In this document: piece by piece, positions 33,619 through 45,291 of the stretch
Position numbering within the stretch: position 1 is the first letter of the stretch
Layout of the letters: each line of letters begins with the position of its first letter
Origin: Aegilops tauschii subsp. strangulata
Lineage: Eukaryota > Streptophyta > Magnoliopsida > Poales > Poaceae
DNA length: 64,000 nt
Assembly: GCF_002575655.3 (NCBI RefSeq)
Contig: NC_053037.3
Location: forward strand, 452,383,793-452,447,792
Reading direction: 5' to 3'
The notes under the pieces: model-generated
The model's database searches: none
What the model saw: the letters and a program-made list of their open reading frames with translations, nothing else
Told to the model about the DNA's origin: nothing
Made by a program: the position numbers and the translations under genes

Positions 33619-35177
33619 ACTCCCGCAAGCTTAGACCTCGCTTGTCCCCAAGCGGAAGCCGATAATGATAAATATGTCCACATGTTTAGAGGTAGAGGTG
33701 TCGATAAAATAAAATATGGACATGAGGGCATCATGATTATTCTCATAACAGCAACATATATGGATATTGTCATATGATTTCTTATGCTCAAGTAATAATC
33801 TATTCACAATGCAAAGTATGAATCAGAAACTCTATTGAGAACTCACAAACTATAATCTCGGTCATTGAAGCAATTGCAATTTATCATAACATCAGAAAGA
33901 GTCTATGTCAGAGCTTTTCAGCAAGTCCACATACTCAACTACCATTTAGTCTTTCACAATTGCTAACACTCACGCAATACTTGTGGTTACGGAATTTTAA
34001 TTGGACACATAGAAAGATAGGGGCTTATAGTTTCTCCTCCCAACCTTTTACCTCAAGGGTAATGTCAACAATAATAACTCATGCTAACTTACATCTAATT
34101 AGATATATATATCAGGATCTTTCCAACATACTGTGCTTGCCAAAGGATAAAATGTAAAAATGAAAGGTGAAGATCACCATGACTCTTGCATAAGGTAGAA
34201 GATAATAAAAGATAGGCCCTTCATAGAGGGAGCAGAGGTTGCCATGCGCTTTCAAGGTTGGATGCACAAAATCTTAATGCGAAAGAACGTCACTTTATAT
34301 TGCCACTTGTGATATGAACCTTTATTATGTAGTCCGTCGCTTTTATTTCTTCCACATCACAAGATCGTATAAAGCTTATTTCCTCCACACCAATCAATCA
34401 TACTTATTTAGAGAGCAATTTTTATTGCTTGCATAGATGAAAACTTACTTCAAGGATCTTACTCAATCCATAGGTAGATATCGTGGACTCTCATGGCAAA
34501 ACTTGGTTTAAGGGTTTTTGGAAGCACAAGTAGTATCTTTACTTGGTGCAAAGAATTTGGCTAGCATGAGGGGGGAAGGCAAGCTCAACATGTTGGATGA
34601 TCCATGACAATATACTTTATCTCAGATATAAGAAAACATAACCCATTACGTTGTCTTCCTTGTCCAACATCAACTCTTTAGCATGTCATATTTAATGAGT
34701 GCTCACAATCATAAAAGATGTCCAAGATAGTATATTTATATGTGAAACCTCTCTTTCTTTATTACTTCTTATTAATTGCAACGATGACCAAAGCTATGTT
34801 TGTCAACTCTCAACAACTTTTAATCATCATACTCTTTCTATGTGAAGTCATTACTCTCCATAAAATCAATATGATCTCTTTGTTTCTTTTTATTCTTTTC
34901 TCTTTCTTTTATTCACTCAAAATCATAGCAAGACAATCAAGCCCTTGACTCAACACTAATCTTTATTATATATAGCTCACGGACTCGATTACATAGAGGG
35001 ATCATAAAGCAAAACTCAAGACTAGATCATACCAAAAACTTTATTCTACTAGATCAAGATATTACTAAAAGGATCGTACTAAGAACACGGTAAAGATAGG
35101 AGTGTGGTGGTGATACGATACCGGGGCATCTCCCCCAAGCTTGGCAGTTTCCAAGGGGAGTGCCCATACCCATGTGG
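33619..35177 (-). other. Non-coding 3' internal region of B2
   Basis: Collinear with 24403-25964 of B1. AT-rich, no coding frame and no other feature seen. Confidence 0.7.
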
Positions 35178-35545
35178 TTATATCTCCTTTGCTGGTGAAG
35201 AAGGTGGAGGTGATGATGGATAGTCGCACATCGAGCGTAAGAGGTCGTCCAACTTGCGGATAATGCCCTTGAGTGCGATGATATGCTCCTTCAACAAAAT
35301 ATTTTCACGTGTGACATACTTGTTTTGTATGCGAGCTAACTCAATCATCTTGAAAGCTTCGATCTCAGTTGGGGTAAGAAGATTGTGATCAAGTTAAAGG
35401 ATGTCTTCTATTGCCGGAACTTAGTCCTCCGTGGCCTTCTTGATCCCTTCATCCTTGTTGATCTCCATGGGTTCTTCGCTCGTCAGCTCTATCTTCATTA
35501 GCCAAGCATCGTTGTCACCATTGTTGGAGGAGGGGGACAACATGA
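35178..35545 (-). pseudogene. Small coiled-coil ORF of B2, broken
   Basis: This is the counterpart of 25965-26354. The coiled-coil part and Pro/Ser tail are open (TPTEIEAFKMIELARIQNKY), ending TAA at 35178. Two stops lie upstream: TAA near 35396 and TAG near 35422. The N-terminal acidic part keeps recognisable words (AWLMKIEL). A loss-of-function copy, if the ORF ever was functional. Confidence 0.5.
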
Positions 35546-35857
35546 TGCCTGTCCTTGACAACCCTGACAGAAAACAGCTCGAAACGAAAATAGAGGATAT
35601 TTGCGTGATACGGGAGTCAAAACCTTCGGGAGATTATATAATGAATTTTTACCAACCAATATACGCATCGTGCAAGAAAACGGAGTCCAGAGAGCGCACG
35701 AGGTGCCCACGAGGCAGGGGCGCGCCCTCCACCCTCGTGGAGGCCTCGTGTCCTTCCCGGACTGCTGCTTATTTTTCTATTTTTCTAAATATTCCAAAAC
35801 GGAGAAAAGTTGCCATTAGAACTGTTTTGGAGTCGATTTACTTACCATACCACATAC

Positions 35858-38800
35858 CTATTCCTTTTCGGAGCTTGAAACATTCTGGAAAGTGTCTCTT
35901 ATGTATTCCTCCGGGGTTACGGTTTCAATAACATTGGTTTCAACATTTATGGGATTACCTGAGATATAATGTTTGATTCTTTGACCGTTCACCACCTTCG
36001 GATTTGTGCCTTCGAAGTTGTTGATTTTTATGGCACCGGAACGATAGACATCCTCGATAACGTAAGGGCCTTCCCATTTAGAGAGAAGTTTCCCTGCAAA
36101 AAATCTTAAACGAGAGTTGTATAGCAATACATAATCACCTACATTAAACTCACGCTTTTGTATTCTTTTGTCATGCCATCTTTTAACCTTTTCTTTAAAC
36201 AATTTGGCATTCTCATAAGCTTGGGTTCTCCATTTATCAAGTGAGCTAATGTCAAATAACCTCTTCTCACCGGCAAGTTTGAAATCATAGTTGAGCTCTT
36301 TAATGGCCCAATATGCCTTATGTTCTAGTTCGAGAGGTAAGGGACATGCTTTTCCATAAACCATTTTATACGGAGACATACCCATAGGATTTTTGTATGC
36401 AGTTCTATAGGCCCATAATGCATCATCCAGTTTCTTGGACCAATTCTTTCTAGATCTATTAACAGTCTTTTGCAAAATTAATTTGAGCTCTCTGTTGCTC
36501 AATTCTACTTGACCACTAGACTGCGGGTGATAAGGAGATGCAATTCTATGATTAACATCATATTTAGCAAGCATTTTTCGGAAAGCACCATGGATAAAAT
36601 GTGAACCACCATCAGTCATTAAATATCTAGGGACTCCAAACCTCGGAAAAACAACTTCTTTAAGCATTTTAATAGAAATGTTATGATCAGCACTACTAGT
36701 TGGAATTGCTTCTACCCACTTAGTAACGTAATCAACAACAACTAAAATATGTGTGTAACCATTAGAGGCAGGAAAATGTCCCATATAATCAAATCCCCAA
36801 ACATCAAATGGTTCAATAACAAGTGAATAATTCATAGGCATTTCTTGACGTCTACTAATATTACCAATTCTTTGGCATTCATCACAAGACAAGACAAACT
36901 TACGGGCATCCTTGAAGAGAGTAGGCCAATAAAAACCGGATTGCAATACCTTATGTGCAGTTCTATCTCCAGCGTGGTGTCCTCCATAAGCCTCGGAGTG
37001 ACACTTGCGTAGGATCTATTCATGTTCATGCTCAGGTACACAACGTCTAATAACACCATCTACTCCTTCTTTATAAAGATGTGGGTCATCCCAAAAGTAA
37101 CGTCTCTAATCATAGAAGAACTTTTTCTTTTGCTGGTATGTGAAACTAGGTGGTATAAATTTAGCAACAATGTAATTAGCATAATCAGCATACAAGGGAG
37201 TAGTACGAGAAGCATTTATGTCATTTAATTGTTCATCAGGGAAGCTATCATCAATAGGTAGTGGGTCATCAAGAACATTTTCTAACCTAGACAAGTTGTC
37301 TGCAATGGGGTTCTCAGCTCCCTTTGTATCAATAATATGCAAATCAAATTCTTGTGGCAAGAGAACCCATCTAATAAGTCTAGGTTTAGCGTCTTTCTTT
37401 TCCATAAGATATTTAATAGCAGCATGATCAGTGTGAATAGTTACTTTAGAATCAACAATATAAGGCCTGAACTTATCACAAGCAAATACAACTGCTAAGA
37501 ATTCTTTTTCAGTAGTAGCATAATTTCTCTGAGCATTGTCTAGAGTTTTACTAGCATATTGAATAACATTTAATTTCTTATCAACTCTTTGCCCTAGAAC
37601 AACACCTACAGCATAATCACTTGCATCACACATGATTTCAAAAGGTAAATTCCAATCTGACAGCTGAACAACAGGTGCAGAGATCAATGCTTTCTTAAGT
37701 ATTTCAAATGCTTCTACACAATCATCATCAAAGACAAATGGTATATCTTTTTGCAATAAATTAGTCAGAGGCCGAGAAATTTTTGAGAAGTCCTTAATGA
37801 ACCTCCTATAAAAACCGGCGTGACCAAGGAAACTTCTTATACCTTTGATGTCCTTGGGACATGGCATCTTTTCAATAGCATCAACCTTGGCTTTATCAAC
37901 TTCAATACCTCTTTCAGAAAATTTATGCCCCAAGACAATACCTTCATTAACCATAAAGTGGCACTTCTCCCAATTCAAGAGAAGGTTAGTTTCTTCACAT
38001 CTTTGCAAAACTCGATCAAGGTTGCTCAAGCAGTCATCAAAAGAGGATTCATAGACGGAGAAATCGTCCATGAAAACCTCACAAATCTTTTCACAAAAGT
38101 CAGAGAATATAGCCATCATGCATCTTTGAAAGGTAGCATGTGCATTACATAAACCAAAAGGCATACGTCTATAAGCAAAAGTACCGAAAGGGCAAGTAAA
38201 AGTGGTCTTTGATTGATCATCGGCTGACACATGTATTTGAGAGAAACCAGAATAACCATCTAGAAAGCAAAAATGTGTATGTTTGGATAATCTTTCTAGC
38301 ATTTGATCAATAAAAGGTAAGGGGTAATGATCCTTTTTAGTAGCCTTATTTAATTTGCGGAAATCAATTACCATCCTATAACCTATAATAATTCTTTGCG
38401 AAATCAATTCATCTTTATCATTAGGAACGACGATAATACCTCCCTTTTTAGGGACACAATGGACAGGACTTACCCATTGACTATCAGCAACGGGATAAAT
38501 AATACCTGCCTCAAGAAGCTTTAGTATTTCCTTTCTTACCACTTCTTTCATCTTGGGATTAAGCCGTCGTTGGTGATCACGAACTGGTTTGGCATCTTTC
38601 TCCAAATTTATTTTGTGCTGACATAGAGTGGGACTAATGCCCTTAAGATCATCAAGAGTATATCCAATAGCACTGTGGTGCTTCTTCAGAGTTTTCAATA
38701 ATCTCTCTTCTTCATGCTCTGAAAGGTTAGCACTAATAATAACAAGATATATCTTTTTCTCATCAAGATAAGCATATTTAAGAGTATCAGGTAACGGTTT

Positions 38801-40597
38801 AAGCTCAAACATGGGATCACCCTTGGGTGGAGGAGGATCCCCTAGGATTTCAACAGGCAAATTGTGTTTCAGGATGGGTTCCTGTTTAAAGAATACTTCA
38901 TCTATTTCCCTTCTTTCATTCATAAACATATCATTTTCATGGTCTAGCAAATATTGTTCTAAAGGATCATTAGGAGGTACGACAATAGAAGGAAGACCTA
39001 TATTTTCATCTTTACTAGGCAATTCCTCTTCATGGTGTTGTCTACGAAATTTAGAGAAATTAAACTCATGAGACATATCACCCAAACCAATAGTAACGAC
39101 ATCCTTTTTGCAGTCTATCTTAGCATTAACAGTGTTTAAGAACAGTCTACCAAATATAATGGGGCAAAAGCTATCTTGTGGGGAACCAAGAACAAGAAAA
39201 TCAGCAGGATATTTAGTTTTCCCACACAAGACTTCAACATCTCTAACAATTCCCATGGGTGAAATAGTATCCCTATTGGCAAGTTTGATTGTGACATCAA
39301 TATCTTCTAACTCAGTAGGTGCAATATCAAGCATAATTTCTTTGTATAAGTCAATAGGTATTGCACTAGCACTAGCACCCATGTCACATAAGCCATGATA
39401 ACAATGATCTCCTATTTTAACAGAAATAACAGGCGTGCCTACCACAGGTCTATGTTTATCCTTAGCACAAGGTTTAGCAATTCTAGCAGTTTCATCACAG
39501 AAATAAATAACATGCCCATCAATATTATCAGCCAAGAGATCTTTAACAATAGCAATATTAGGTTCAACTTTAACTTGCTCAGGAGGTGTATAGGTTCTAA
39601 TATTGCTTTTACGAACCACAGTTGAAGCTTTAGCATGATCCTTTATTCTTACAGGGAAAGGTGGTTTCTCAACATAAGTAGTAGGAACAATAGGATCATT
39701 ATAAGTGATAGTCTTTTCTTCAACTTTAATAGGTGCAGCTACTTTTACTTCTATGGGAGGATGATATTTAAACCACTTCTCCTTAGGGAGATCAACATGA
39801 GTAGCAAAAGATTCACAGAAAGAAGCTACTATCTCATAATCAAGTCCATATTTAGTGCTAAATTTACGGAAAACATCGGTATCCATAAAAGATTTAACAC
39901 AATCAAACTTAGGTGTCATAGCTGACTCCTTACCTTCGTCGAGATCCCAATCTTTAGAGTTGCGTTTAATTCTTTCCAATAAATCCCATTTGAATTCAAT
40001 AGTCTTCATCATAAAAGAGCCAGCACAAGATGTATCGAGCATGGTGCGATTGTTATCAGAAAGCCGAGCATAAAAGTTTTGAATAATTATCTCTCTTGGG
40101 AGCTCATGATTGGGGCATCAATATAACATTGATTTAAGCCTCCCCCAAGCTTGAGCGATGCTTTCTCCTTCGCGAGGCCAGCAATTATATATATAATTGC
40201 GATCACGATGAACAAGATGAATAGGATAAAACTTTTGATCAAATTCCAATTTCAATCGTTTGTAGTTCCATGATCCCATATCATCACATAGCCTATACCA
40301 TGTCAATGCATCTCCCTTCAAAGATAAAGGGAAGACCTTCTTCTTAATAACATCATCGGGTATACCTGCAAGCTTAAATAATCCACAAACTTCATCCACA
40401 TATATTAGGTGCTCATCAGGATGCACTGTTCCATCTCCTGCAAAAGGATTAGCTGGCAGTTTTTCTAACATACCCGAAGGAATTTCAAAGTAGAAATTTT
40501 CATTTTCAGTAGGTTCAGTAGGTTGAGGAGCAACTCTTTGCTCTACTGTTCGGGGTGAAGATACCCCGAACAAGCCCCTCAGAGGATTACTTTCCAT
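35858..40597 (-). pseudogene. gag-pol of B2: one frame, three nonsense codons
   Basis: The frame starts at MESNPLRGLFGVSS (40597) and ends at VSSSEKE-stop (35858), 1580 codons with no frameshift. Nonsense codons are TGA 40118-40120 in gag (KSMLY-stop-CPNHE; B1 has Ser there), TAG 37106-37108 after RNase H (FFYD-stop-RR) and TAG 37016-37018 just before the integrase zinc-binding part (EHEHE-stop-ILRK). Domains in order: capsid-like gag (about 40.5-39.6 kb), protease [14 protein letters not shown] (about 39.4 kb), RT with FMDD at 38063-38074, RNase H ([14 protein letters not shown], near 37610), then integrase with HSEAYGGHH, CDECQ and a DDE core (DYMGHFPASNG, MTDGGSHF, SGQVELSNRE). Gag and pol share one frame, as in other plant gypsy elements. 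Confidence 0.9.
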
Positions 40598-40673
40598 AGT
40601 GACAAGTGACAGTAAATTTCAGCACACTATATAAATTTTTCCTTACCAAATTCCACCTACCAAAGGTGCTTCA

Positions 40674-40692
40674 CTCCCCGGAAACAACGCCA
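40674..40692 (-). other. Primer-binding site of B2
   Basis: Minus-strand TGGCGTTGTTTCCGGGGAG, 11 bases inside the 5' LTR end. It is the usual place and TGG start for priming by a tRNA 3' end. Confidence 0.7.
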
Positions 40693-40703
40693 GAAAAGAG
40701 TCT

Positions 40704-42223
40704 TGATGATCCACGAGTATAGGGGATCTATCGTAGTCCTTTCGATAAGTAAGAGTGTCGAACCCAACGAGGAGCAGAAGGAAATGATAAGCGGTTTCCA
40801 GCAAGGTATTCTCTGCAAGCACTGAAATTATAGGTGACAAATAGTTTTTTGATAGGATAATTTGTAACGACCAACAAGTAACAAAAGTAAATAAAGTGCA
40901 GCAAGGTGGCCCAATCCTTTTTGTAGCAAAGGACAAGCCTGGACAAACTCTTATATAGAGAAAAGCGCTCCCGAGGACACATGGGAATTATCGTCAAGCT
41001 AGTTTTCATCACGTTTGTATGATTCACGTTCGGTACTTTGATAATTTGATATGTGGGTGGACCGGTGCTTGGGTGTTGTCCTTACTTGAACAAGCATCCC
41101 AATTATGATTAACCCCTATTGCAAGCATCCGCAACTACAAAAGAAGTATTAAGGTAAACCTAACCATAGCATGAAATATGTGGATCCAAATCAGCCCCTT
41201 ACGAAGCAACGCATAAACTAGGGTTTAAGCTTCTGTCACTCTAGCAACCCATCATCTACTTATTGCTTCCCAATGCCTTCCTCTAGGCCCAAATAATGGT
41301 GAAGTGTCATGTAGTCGGCGTTCACATAACACCACTAGAGGAGAGACAACATACATATCATCAAAATATCGAACGAATACCAAATTCAAATGGCTACTAA
41401 TAGCAAGACTTCTCCCATGTACTCAGGAACAAACGTAACTACTCACAAAGCATATTCATGTTCATAATCAGAGGAGTATTAATATGCATATAGGATCTGA
41501 ACATATGGTCTTCCACCAAATAAACCAACTAGCATCAACTACAAGGAGTAATCAACACTACTAGCAACCTACAGGTACCAATCCCAGACTTAGAGACAAG
41601 AATTGGATACAAGAGATGAACTAGGGTTTGAGAGGAGATGGTGCTGGTGAAAATGTTGATGGAGATTTCCCTCTCCCGATGAGAGGAGTGTTGGTGATGA
41701 CGATGGCGCTGATTTCCCCCTCCCGGAGGGAAGTGTCCCCAGCAGAACAGCTCTGCCGGAGCCCTAGATTGGTTCCGCCAAGGTTCCACCTCGTGGCGGC
41801 GGAGTCTCGTCCCGAAAGCTTGCTTATGATTTTTCTTCGGACGAAAGACTTCATATAGCAGAAGATGGGCATCGGAGGGCCAACAGGGGGCCCACGAGGC
41901 AGGGGCGCGCCCAGGGGGTAGGGCGCGCCCCCCACCCTCGTGGCCAGGGTGTGGGCCCCCTCTGGTATTTCTTTCGCTCAGTATTTTTTATTATTTCCAA
42001 AAATAACTTTCGTGGAGTTTCAGGACTTTTGGAGTTGTGCAGAATAGGTCTCTAATATTTGCTCCTTTTCCAGCCCAGAATTCCAGCTGCCGGCATTCTC
42101 CCTCCTTATGTAAACCTTGTAAAATAAGAGAGAATAGGCATAAGTATTGTGACATAATGTGTAATAACAGCCCATAATGCAATAAATATTGATATAAAAG
42201 CATGATGCAAAATGGATGTATCA
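40704..42223 (-). repeat. 5' LTR of B2
   Basis: The LTR is 1520 bp and starts TGATGATCCACGAG, with a T where other copies read TGATGACC. It ends GGATGTATCA. The minus TATA CTATATAAGAG is at about 40950-40960. It contains the GC hairpin block at 41892-41942. Confidence 0.92.
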
Positions 42224-43102
42224 CACCACTAGAGGAAAGACAACATACATCTCATCAAAATATCGAACGAATACCAAATTCACATGACTATTTATAGCAA
42301 GACTTCTCCCATGTCCTCAGGAACAAACGTAACTACTCACATATCATATTCATGTTCATAATCAGAGGGGTATTAATATGCATAAAGGATCTGAACATAT
42401 GATCTTCCACCAAATAAACCAACTAGCATCAACTACAAGGAGTAATCAACACTACTAGCAACCCACATGTACCAATCTGAGGTTTTGGGACAAATATTGG
42501 ATACAAGGGATGAACTAGGGTTTTAGGAGAGATGGTGCTGGTGAAGATGTTGATGGAGATTGACCTGCTCCCCATGAGAGGATCGTTGGTGATGACGATG
42601 GCGATGATTTCCCCCTCCCGGAGGGATGTTTCCCCGGCAGAACAGCTCCGCCGGAGCCCTAGATTGGTTCCGCCAAGGTTCCGCCTCGTGGAGGCGGTGT
42701 TTCGTCCCGAAAGCTTGCTTATGATTATTTCCAGGGTGAAAGACTTCATATAGCATAAGATGCGCACCGGAGGCCTGCCAAGGGGCCCATGAGGCAGGGG
42801 GCGCGCCCCCCACACTCGTGGATGGTGGGTGGCCCCCCTCAGGTACTTTCTTTGCTCAGTATTTTTTATTAATTTTAAAAAATAACTTCCGTGGAGTTTC
42901 AGGACTTTTGGAGTTGTACAGAATAGGTCTCTAATATTTGCTCCTTTTCCAGCCTAGAATTCCAGCTGCTGGCATTCCCCCTCTTCATGTAAACCTTATA
43001 AAATAAGAGAGAATAGGCATAAGTATTGTGCCATAATGTGTAATAACAGCCCATAATGCAATAAATATCGATATAAAAGCATGATGCAAAATGGACGTAT
43101 AA
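42224..43102 (-). repeat. 5' LTR of B1, outer part, after the B2 target duplication
   Basis: After CACCA (42224-42228) the B1 LTR resumes with CTAGAGGAAAGAC and runs to the B1 terminus at 43102. Its GC block at 42785-42822 has lost the central GGGGGTAGGG part. The B1 insertion duplication ATATC follows at 43103-43107. Confidence 0.9.
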
Positions 43103-43302
43103 ATATCTACCTCCCCACCCCCTCCCCCTTACCAAAAGTCACATTTCCCCTATTTTCGCCTTCCTTTACAAGTTGAAACCTTCACTCCTTGCTTGCAGCG
43201 CCGCCTCCTCGCTGGCGACCCTCCTTCACGCTGCTCGGCCTCGCCTATCCAGGCAGGTAATCCACACCCGACCCCCATCCTCCTCCTCCTTCCACATCCC
43301 AC

Positions 43303-43803
43303 ATGTCCCGACCGCCGGCACGAGCGCGACACCTTCCACCCAAAGCACCGACCCCTCCACCAAATAAGCGCCGCCCTCAGCCATGGTGCACGCAGTATAG
43401 CCACGATCTCAAGGAGCATTTGGCAGCGGAGAAGCAAATCGCGGCCGCACACGCGGATGAGGTCGCGATGGCTGCCATTCGTGCCGACCCCCAGATCTTG
43501 GAGGAGCACCTCGCCGTCGAGGCCACTGTTAACGCCTCGCACACCGCCGCCGCAACGCGGTTGGCTCCTTTAAACGACAATTCGTGGCGTTTTCTCGAGG
43601 CCACCGTCGGTGCCTTTGACGAAGACTATGAGGTGTTTTCTCAGCGTGCACTTGCTTACCTCATCTCGAGAGCCAGCAGGTAGGTGCCCGGAGCGGCTCA
43701 AGCAACTCACCACTACAACGAGGGCACCCACGATGCGGAGGCCTCGCCCTCTTCCATGACCAAGGAGCCAATCGTCATCGATATCTCCGACAATGAGGAG
43801 TAG
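43303..43803 (+). pseudogene. Host-like exon with Ala/His-rich helix and acidic tail; one nonsense codon
   Basis: The open frame starts MSRPPARARHLPPKAPTPPP. A Pro-rich start is followed by an alanine-rich helical part (LKEHLAAEKQIAAAHADEVA) and a conserved-looking segment (DNSWRFLEATVGAFDEDYE, QRALAYLISRASR). TAG at 43681-43683 interrupts it (CAG to TAG is the simplest cause, though CAG|GTAGGT could also be a splice donor). The same frame runs on to EPIVIDISDNEE-stop at 43801-43803, which resembles a SUMO-interaction motif (VIDIS followed by acids). GC-rich and coding-like, unlike the AT-rich flanks. The upstream region was displaced 21.4 kb by element B1. I do not recognise the family; a grass-specific hypothetical gene is likely. 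Confidence 0.5.
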
Positions 43804-43929
43804 CTTGTCTTATTAGCTCACTATAAGGACCCATGTTCAGTTTGCTAGCTACTACCTTTCCTTAACAAATTCTAGTGAATTGTGCTATCTACCTTTACCA
43901 TGCAATCTTCTGATATAGTGTATATGTTC

Positions 43930-44830
43930 TATATGTCATGCAATGTGGTGTTCAGTTAACTGCTTGGTTCAATTCTGCAAATGTGATGTTCAATTCTTCG
44001 GGGTGCAATATTTCCAAGTTGTTAAGCATGCTTGGTTCGGTTAACTATCTGATCTTCTATTAGGAGTATGTTATATTGTTCAATTGGTGTTTAGTTAACT
44101 GCTTGGTTCATTTGTTGTGGCTTGGTTCACTTGTTGTGGTGTTTAGTTAAGTGCTTGGTTCCATTCTGCAATCCGATGTTCAATTGTTGTGGCTGCATTC
44201 TGTTATTGTATACCATGTGAGGAATAAATCGAATTTGGCTGTACTAAATACATGAGAAACAAATACAATTGCTATATTTCCAAGTTGTTAAGCATGCTTG
44301 GTTTGGTTAACTGTCTGATCTTCTATTAGGAGTATGTTATATTGTGCAATGTGGTGCTCAGTTAACATTTGGTTCATTTGTTGTGGTGTTTAGTTAACTG
44401 CTTGGTTCAATTCTGCAATGCGATGTTCAATTGTTGTGGCTGCATTTTGTTATTGTATACCATGTGAGGAATAAATCGAATTTGGCTGTACTAAATACAT
44501 GAGAAACAAATACAATAGCTATATTTCCAAGTTGTTAAGCATGCTTTGTTTGGTTAACTATCTGATCTTCTATTAGGAGTATGTTATATTGTGCAATGTG
44601 GTGCTCAGTTAACGTTTGGTTCATTTGCTGTGGTGTTTAGTTAACTGCTTGGTTCAATTCTGCAATGCGATGTTCAATTGTTATGGCTGCATTCTCTTAT
44701 TGTATACCATGTGAGGAATAAATCGAATTTGGCTGCACTTAATACATGAAAAACATATACAGGTGCTATATTTCCTAGTTCTTAATCATGCTTGGTTTGG
44801 ATAAATGGGTTTTCCATGTGGCTTGAATTA
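43930..44830 (+). repeat. 247-bp tandem array, about 3.5 copies
   Basis: GAGGAATAAATCGAATTTGG starts at 44219, 44466 and 44713, a period of 247. Each unit also contains ATATTTCCAAGTTGTTAAGC, a GAGTATGTTATATTGTGCA-like part and a TTTAGTTAACTGCTTGG part, which itself recurs within the unit. The last unit decays after about 44790. The array lies between the exon at 43303 and the one at 44941 and would be intronic or intergenic. Confidence 0.9.
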
Positions 44831-44940
44831 ATCTGATGAATCTGCAATGTGCTTATTTTTCATCAACATATTTTACTGATAGCATGCGAACCCTTACTTA
44901 ACTTGATGACTAACTACCTTATATGTGTTGCAGGGAAACA

Positions 44941-45291
44941 ATGGGAAGCACTGAGGGTTACAAGATGGTACTAACTATTATACCTTGCCTTTTTTATTCC
45001 TTTGCCCCATTTCCAATATAGAGAAGATATTTATGCACATCCTTGTTTTCAGGCTTCACTGATGATTACCTCTCAAACCACCTCTGTGGTCAGGAGGCGA
45101 GGAAAGTTTTCATACAACACCCACGGTTCAATATTGAAGTGTTCCTGAAGAGGTCGAAGGATGGACGGTCAATCATCCACAGGCACTGGCCTAAAGTTGC
45201 AAAGACCTTCAACATGAATGGAGGCTTAATATTCGCCTTCCACTTCAGCAGTTTTCCAGATGAGATGCGTCTCTCTATGTACCGTCTATGA
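44941..45291 (+). pseudogene. Possible B3-domain exons, 3' part of host-like locus
   Basis: The frame ending at 45291 encodes GFTDDYLSNHLCGQEARKVF, then FLKRSKDGRSIIHRHWPKVA, then FAFHFSSFPDEMRLSMYRL-stop. This resembles the second half of plant B3 DNA-binding domains (a positively charged strand, W, FxFxF near the end), though the match is from memory. A short exon before it (MGSTEGYKM, 44941-44967) ends at a good donor (ATG|GTACTAAC), and TTTTCAG|GC at 45050-45054 is a good acceptor. The phase is wrong by one base: joining 44967 to 45053 does not give the B3 frame. So this is a pseudogene, a small deletion, or another splice choice. If real it would be a DNA-binding nuclear protein. Confidence 0.4.

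Larger units (their letters stand above)
32098..42223 (-). mobile_element. Complete Athila-type gypsy element B2 inside B1's LTR
   Basis: The element is 10,126 bp, with LTRs at 32098-33618 and 40704-42223, TSD CACCA, PBS at 40692-40674, gag-pol at 40597-35858 and PPT at 33619. It belongs to the same family as B1 and sits in the same orientation in B1's 5' LTR. The two B2 LTRs show about 12 differences in the first 250 aligned bases, so B2 is clearly older than the Tat/Retand-type element at 2374. Gag-pol is a single frame of 1580 codons with three nonsense codons. Confidence 0.93.
21708..43102 (-). mobile_element. Athila-type gypsy element B1, carrying two nested insertions
   Basis: B1 starts TGATGACCCACAAGT (LTR end read backwards) and ends at 43102, flanked by ATATC at 21703-21707 and 43103-43107. 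The sense strand is minus: 5' LTR at 31466-32097 plus 42229-43102 (split by B2), PBS at 31454, gag-pol at 31359-26770, PPT at 24403 and 3' LTR at 21708-24402 (split by a solo LTR). Removing B2 and the solo LTR with their duplications leaves about 10.1 kb. The last LTR bases read GTATAA instead of the GTATCA seen in the other copies, a point change at the extreme terminus. Coding parts have frameshifts, stops and a 35-bp deletion in integrase. B1 must be older than B2 and the solo LTR. Confidence 0.92.
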
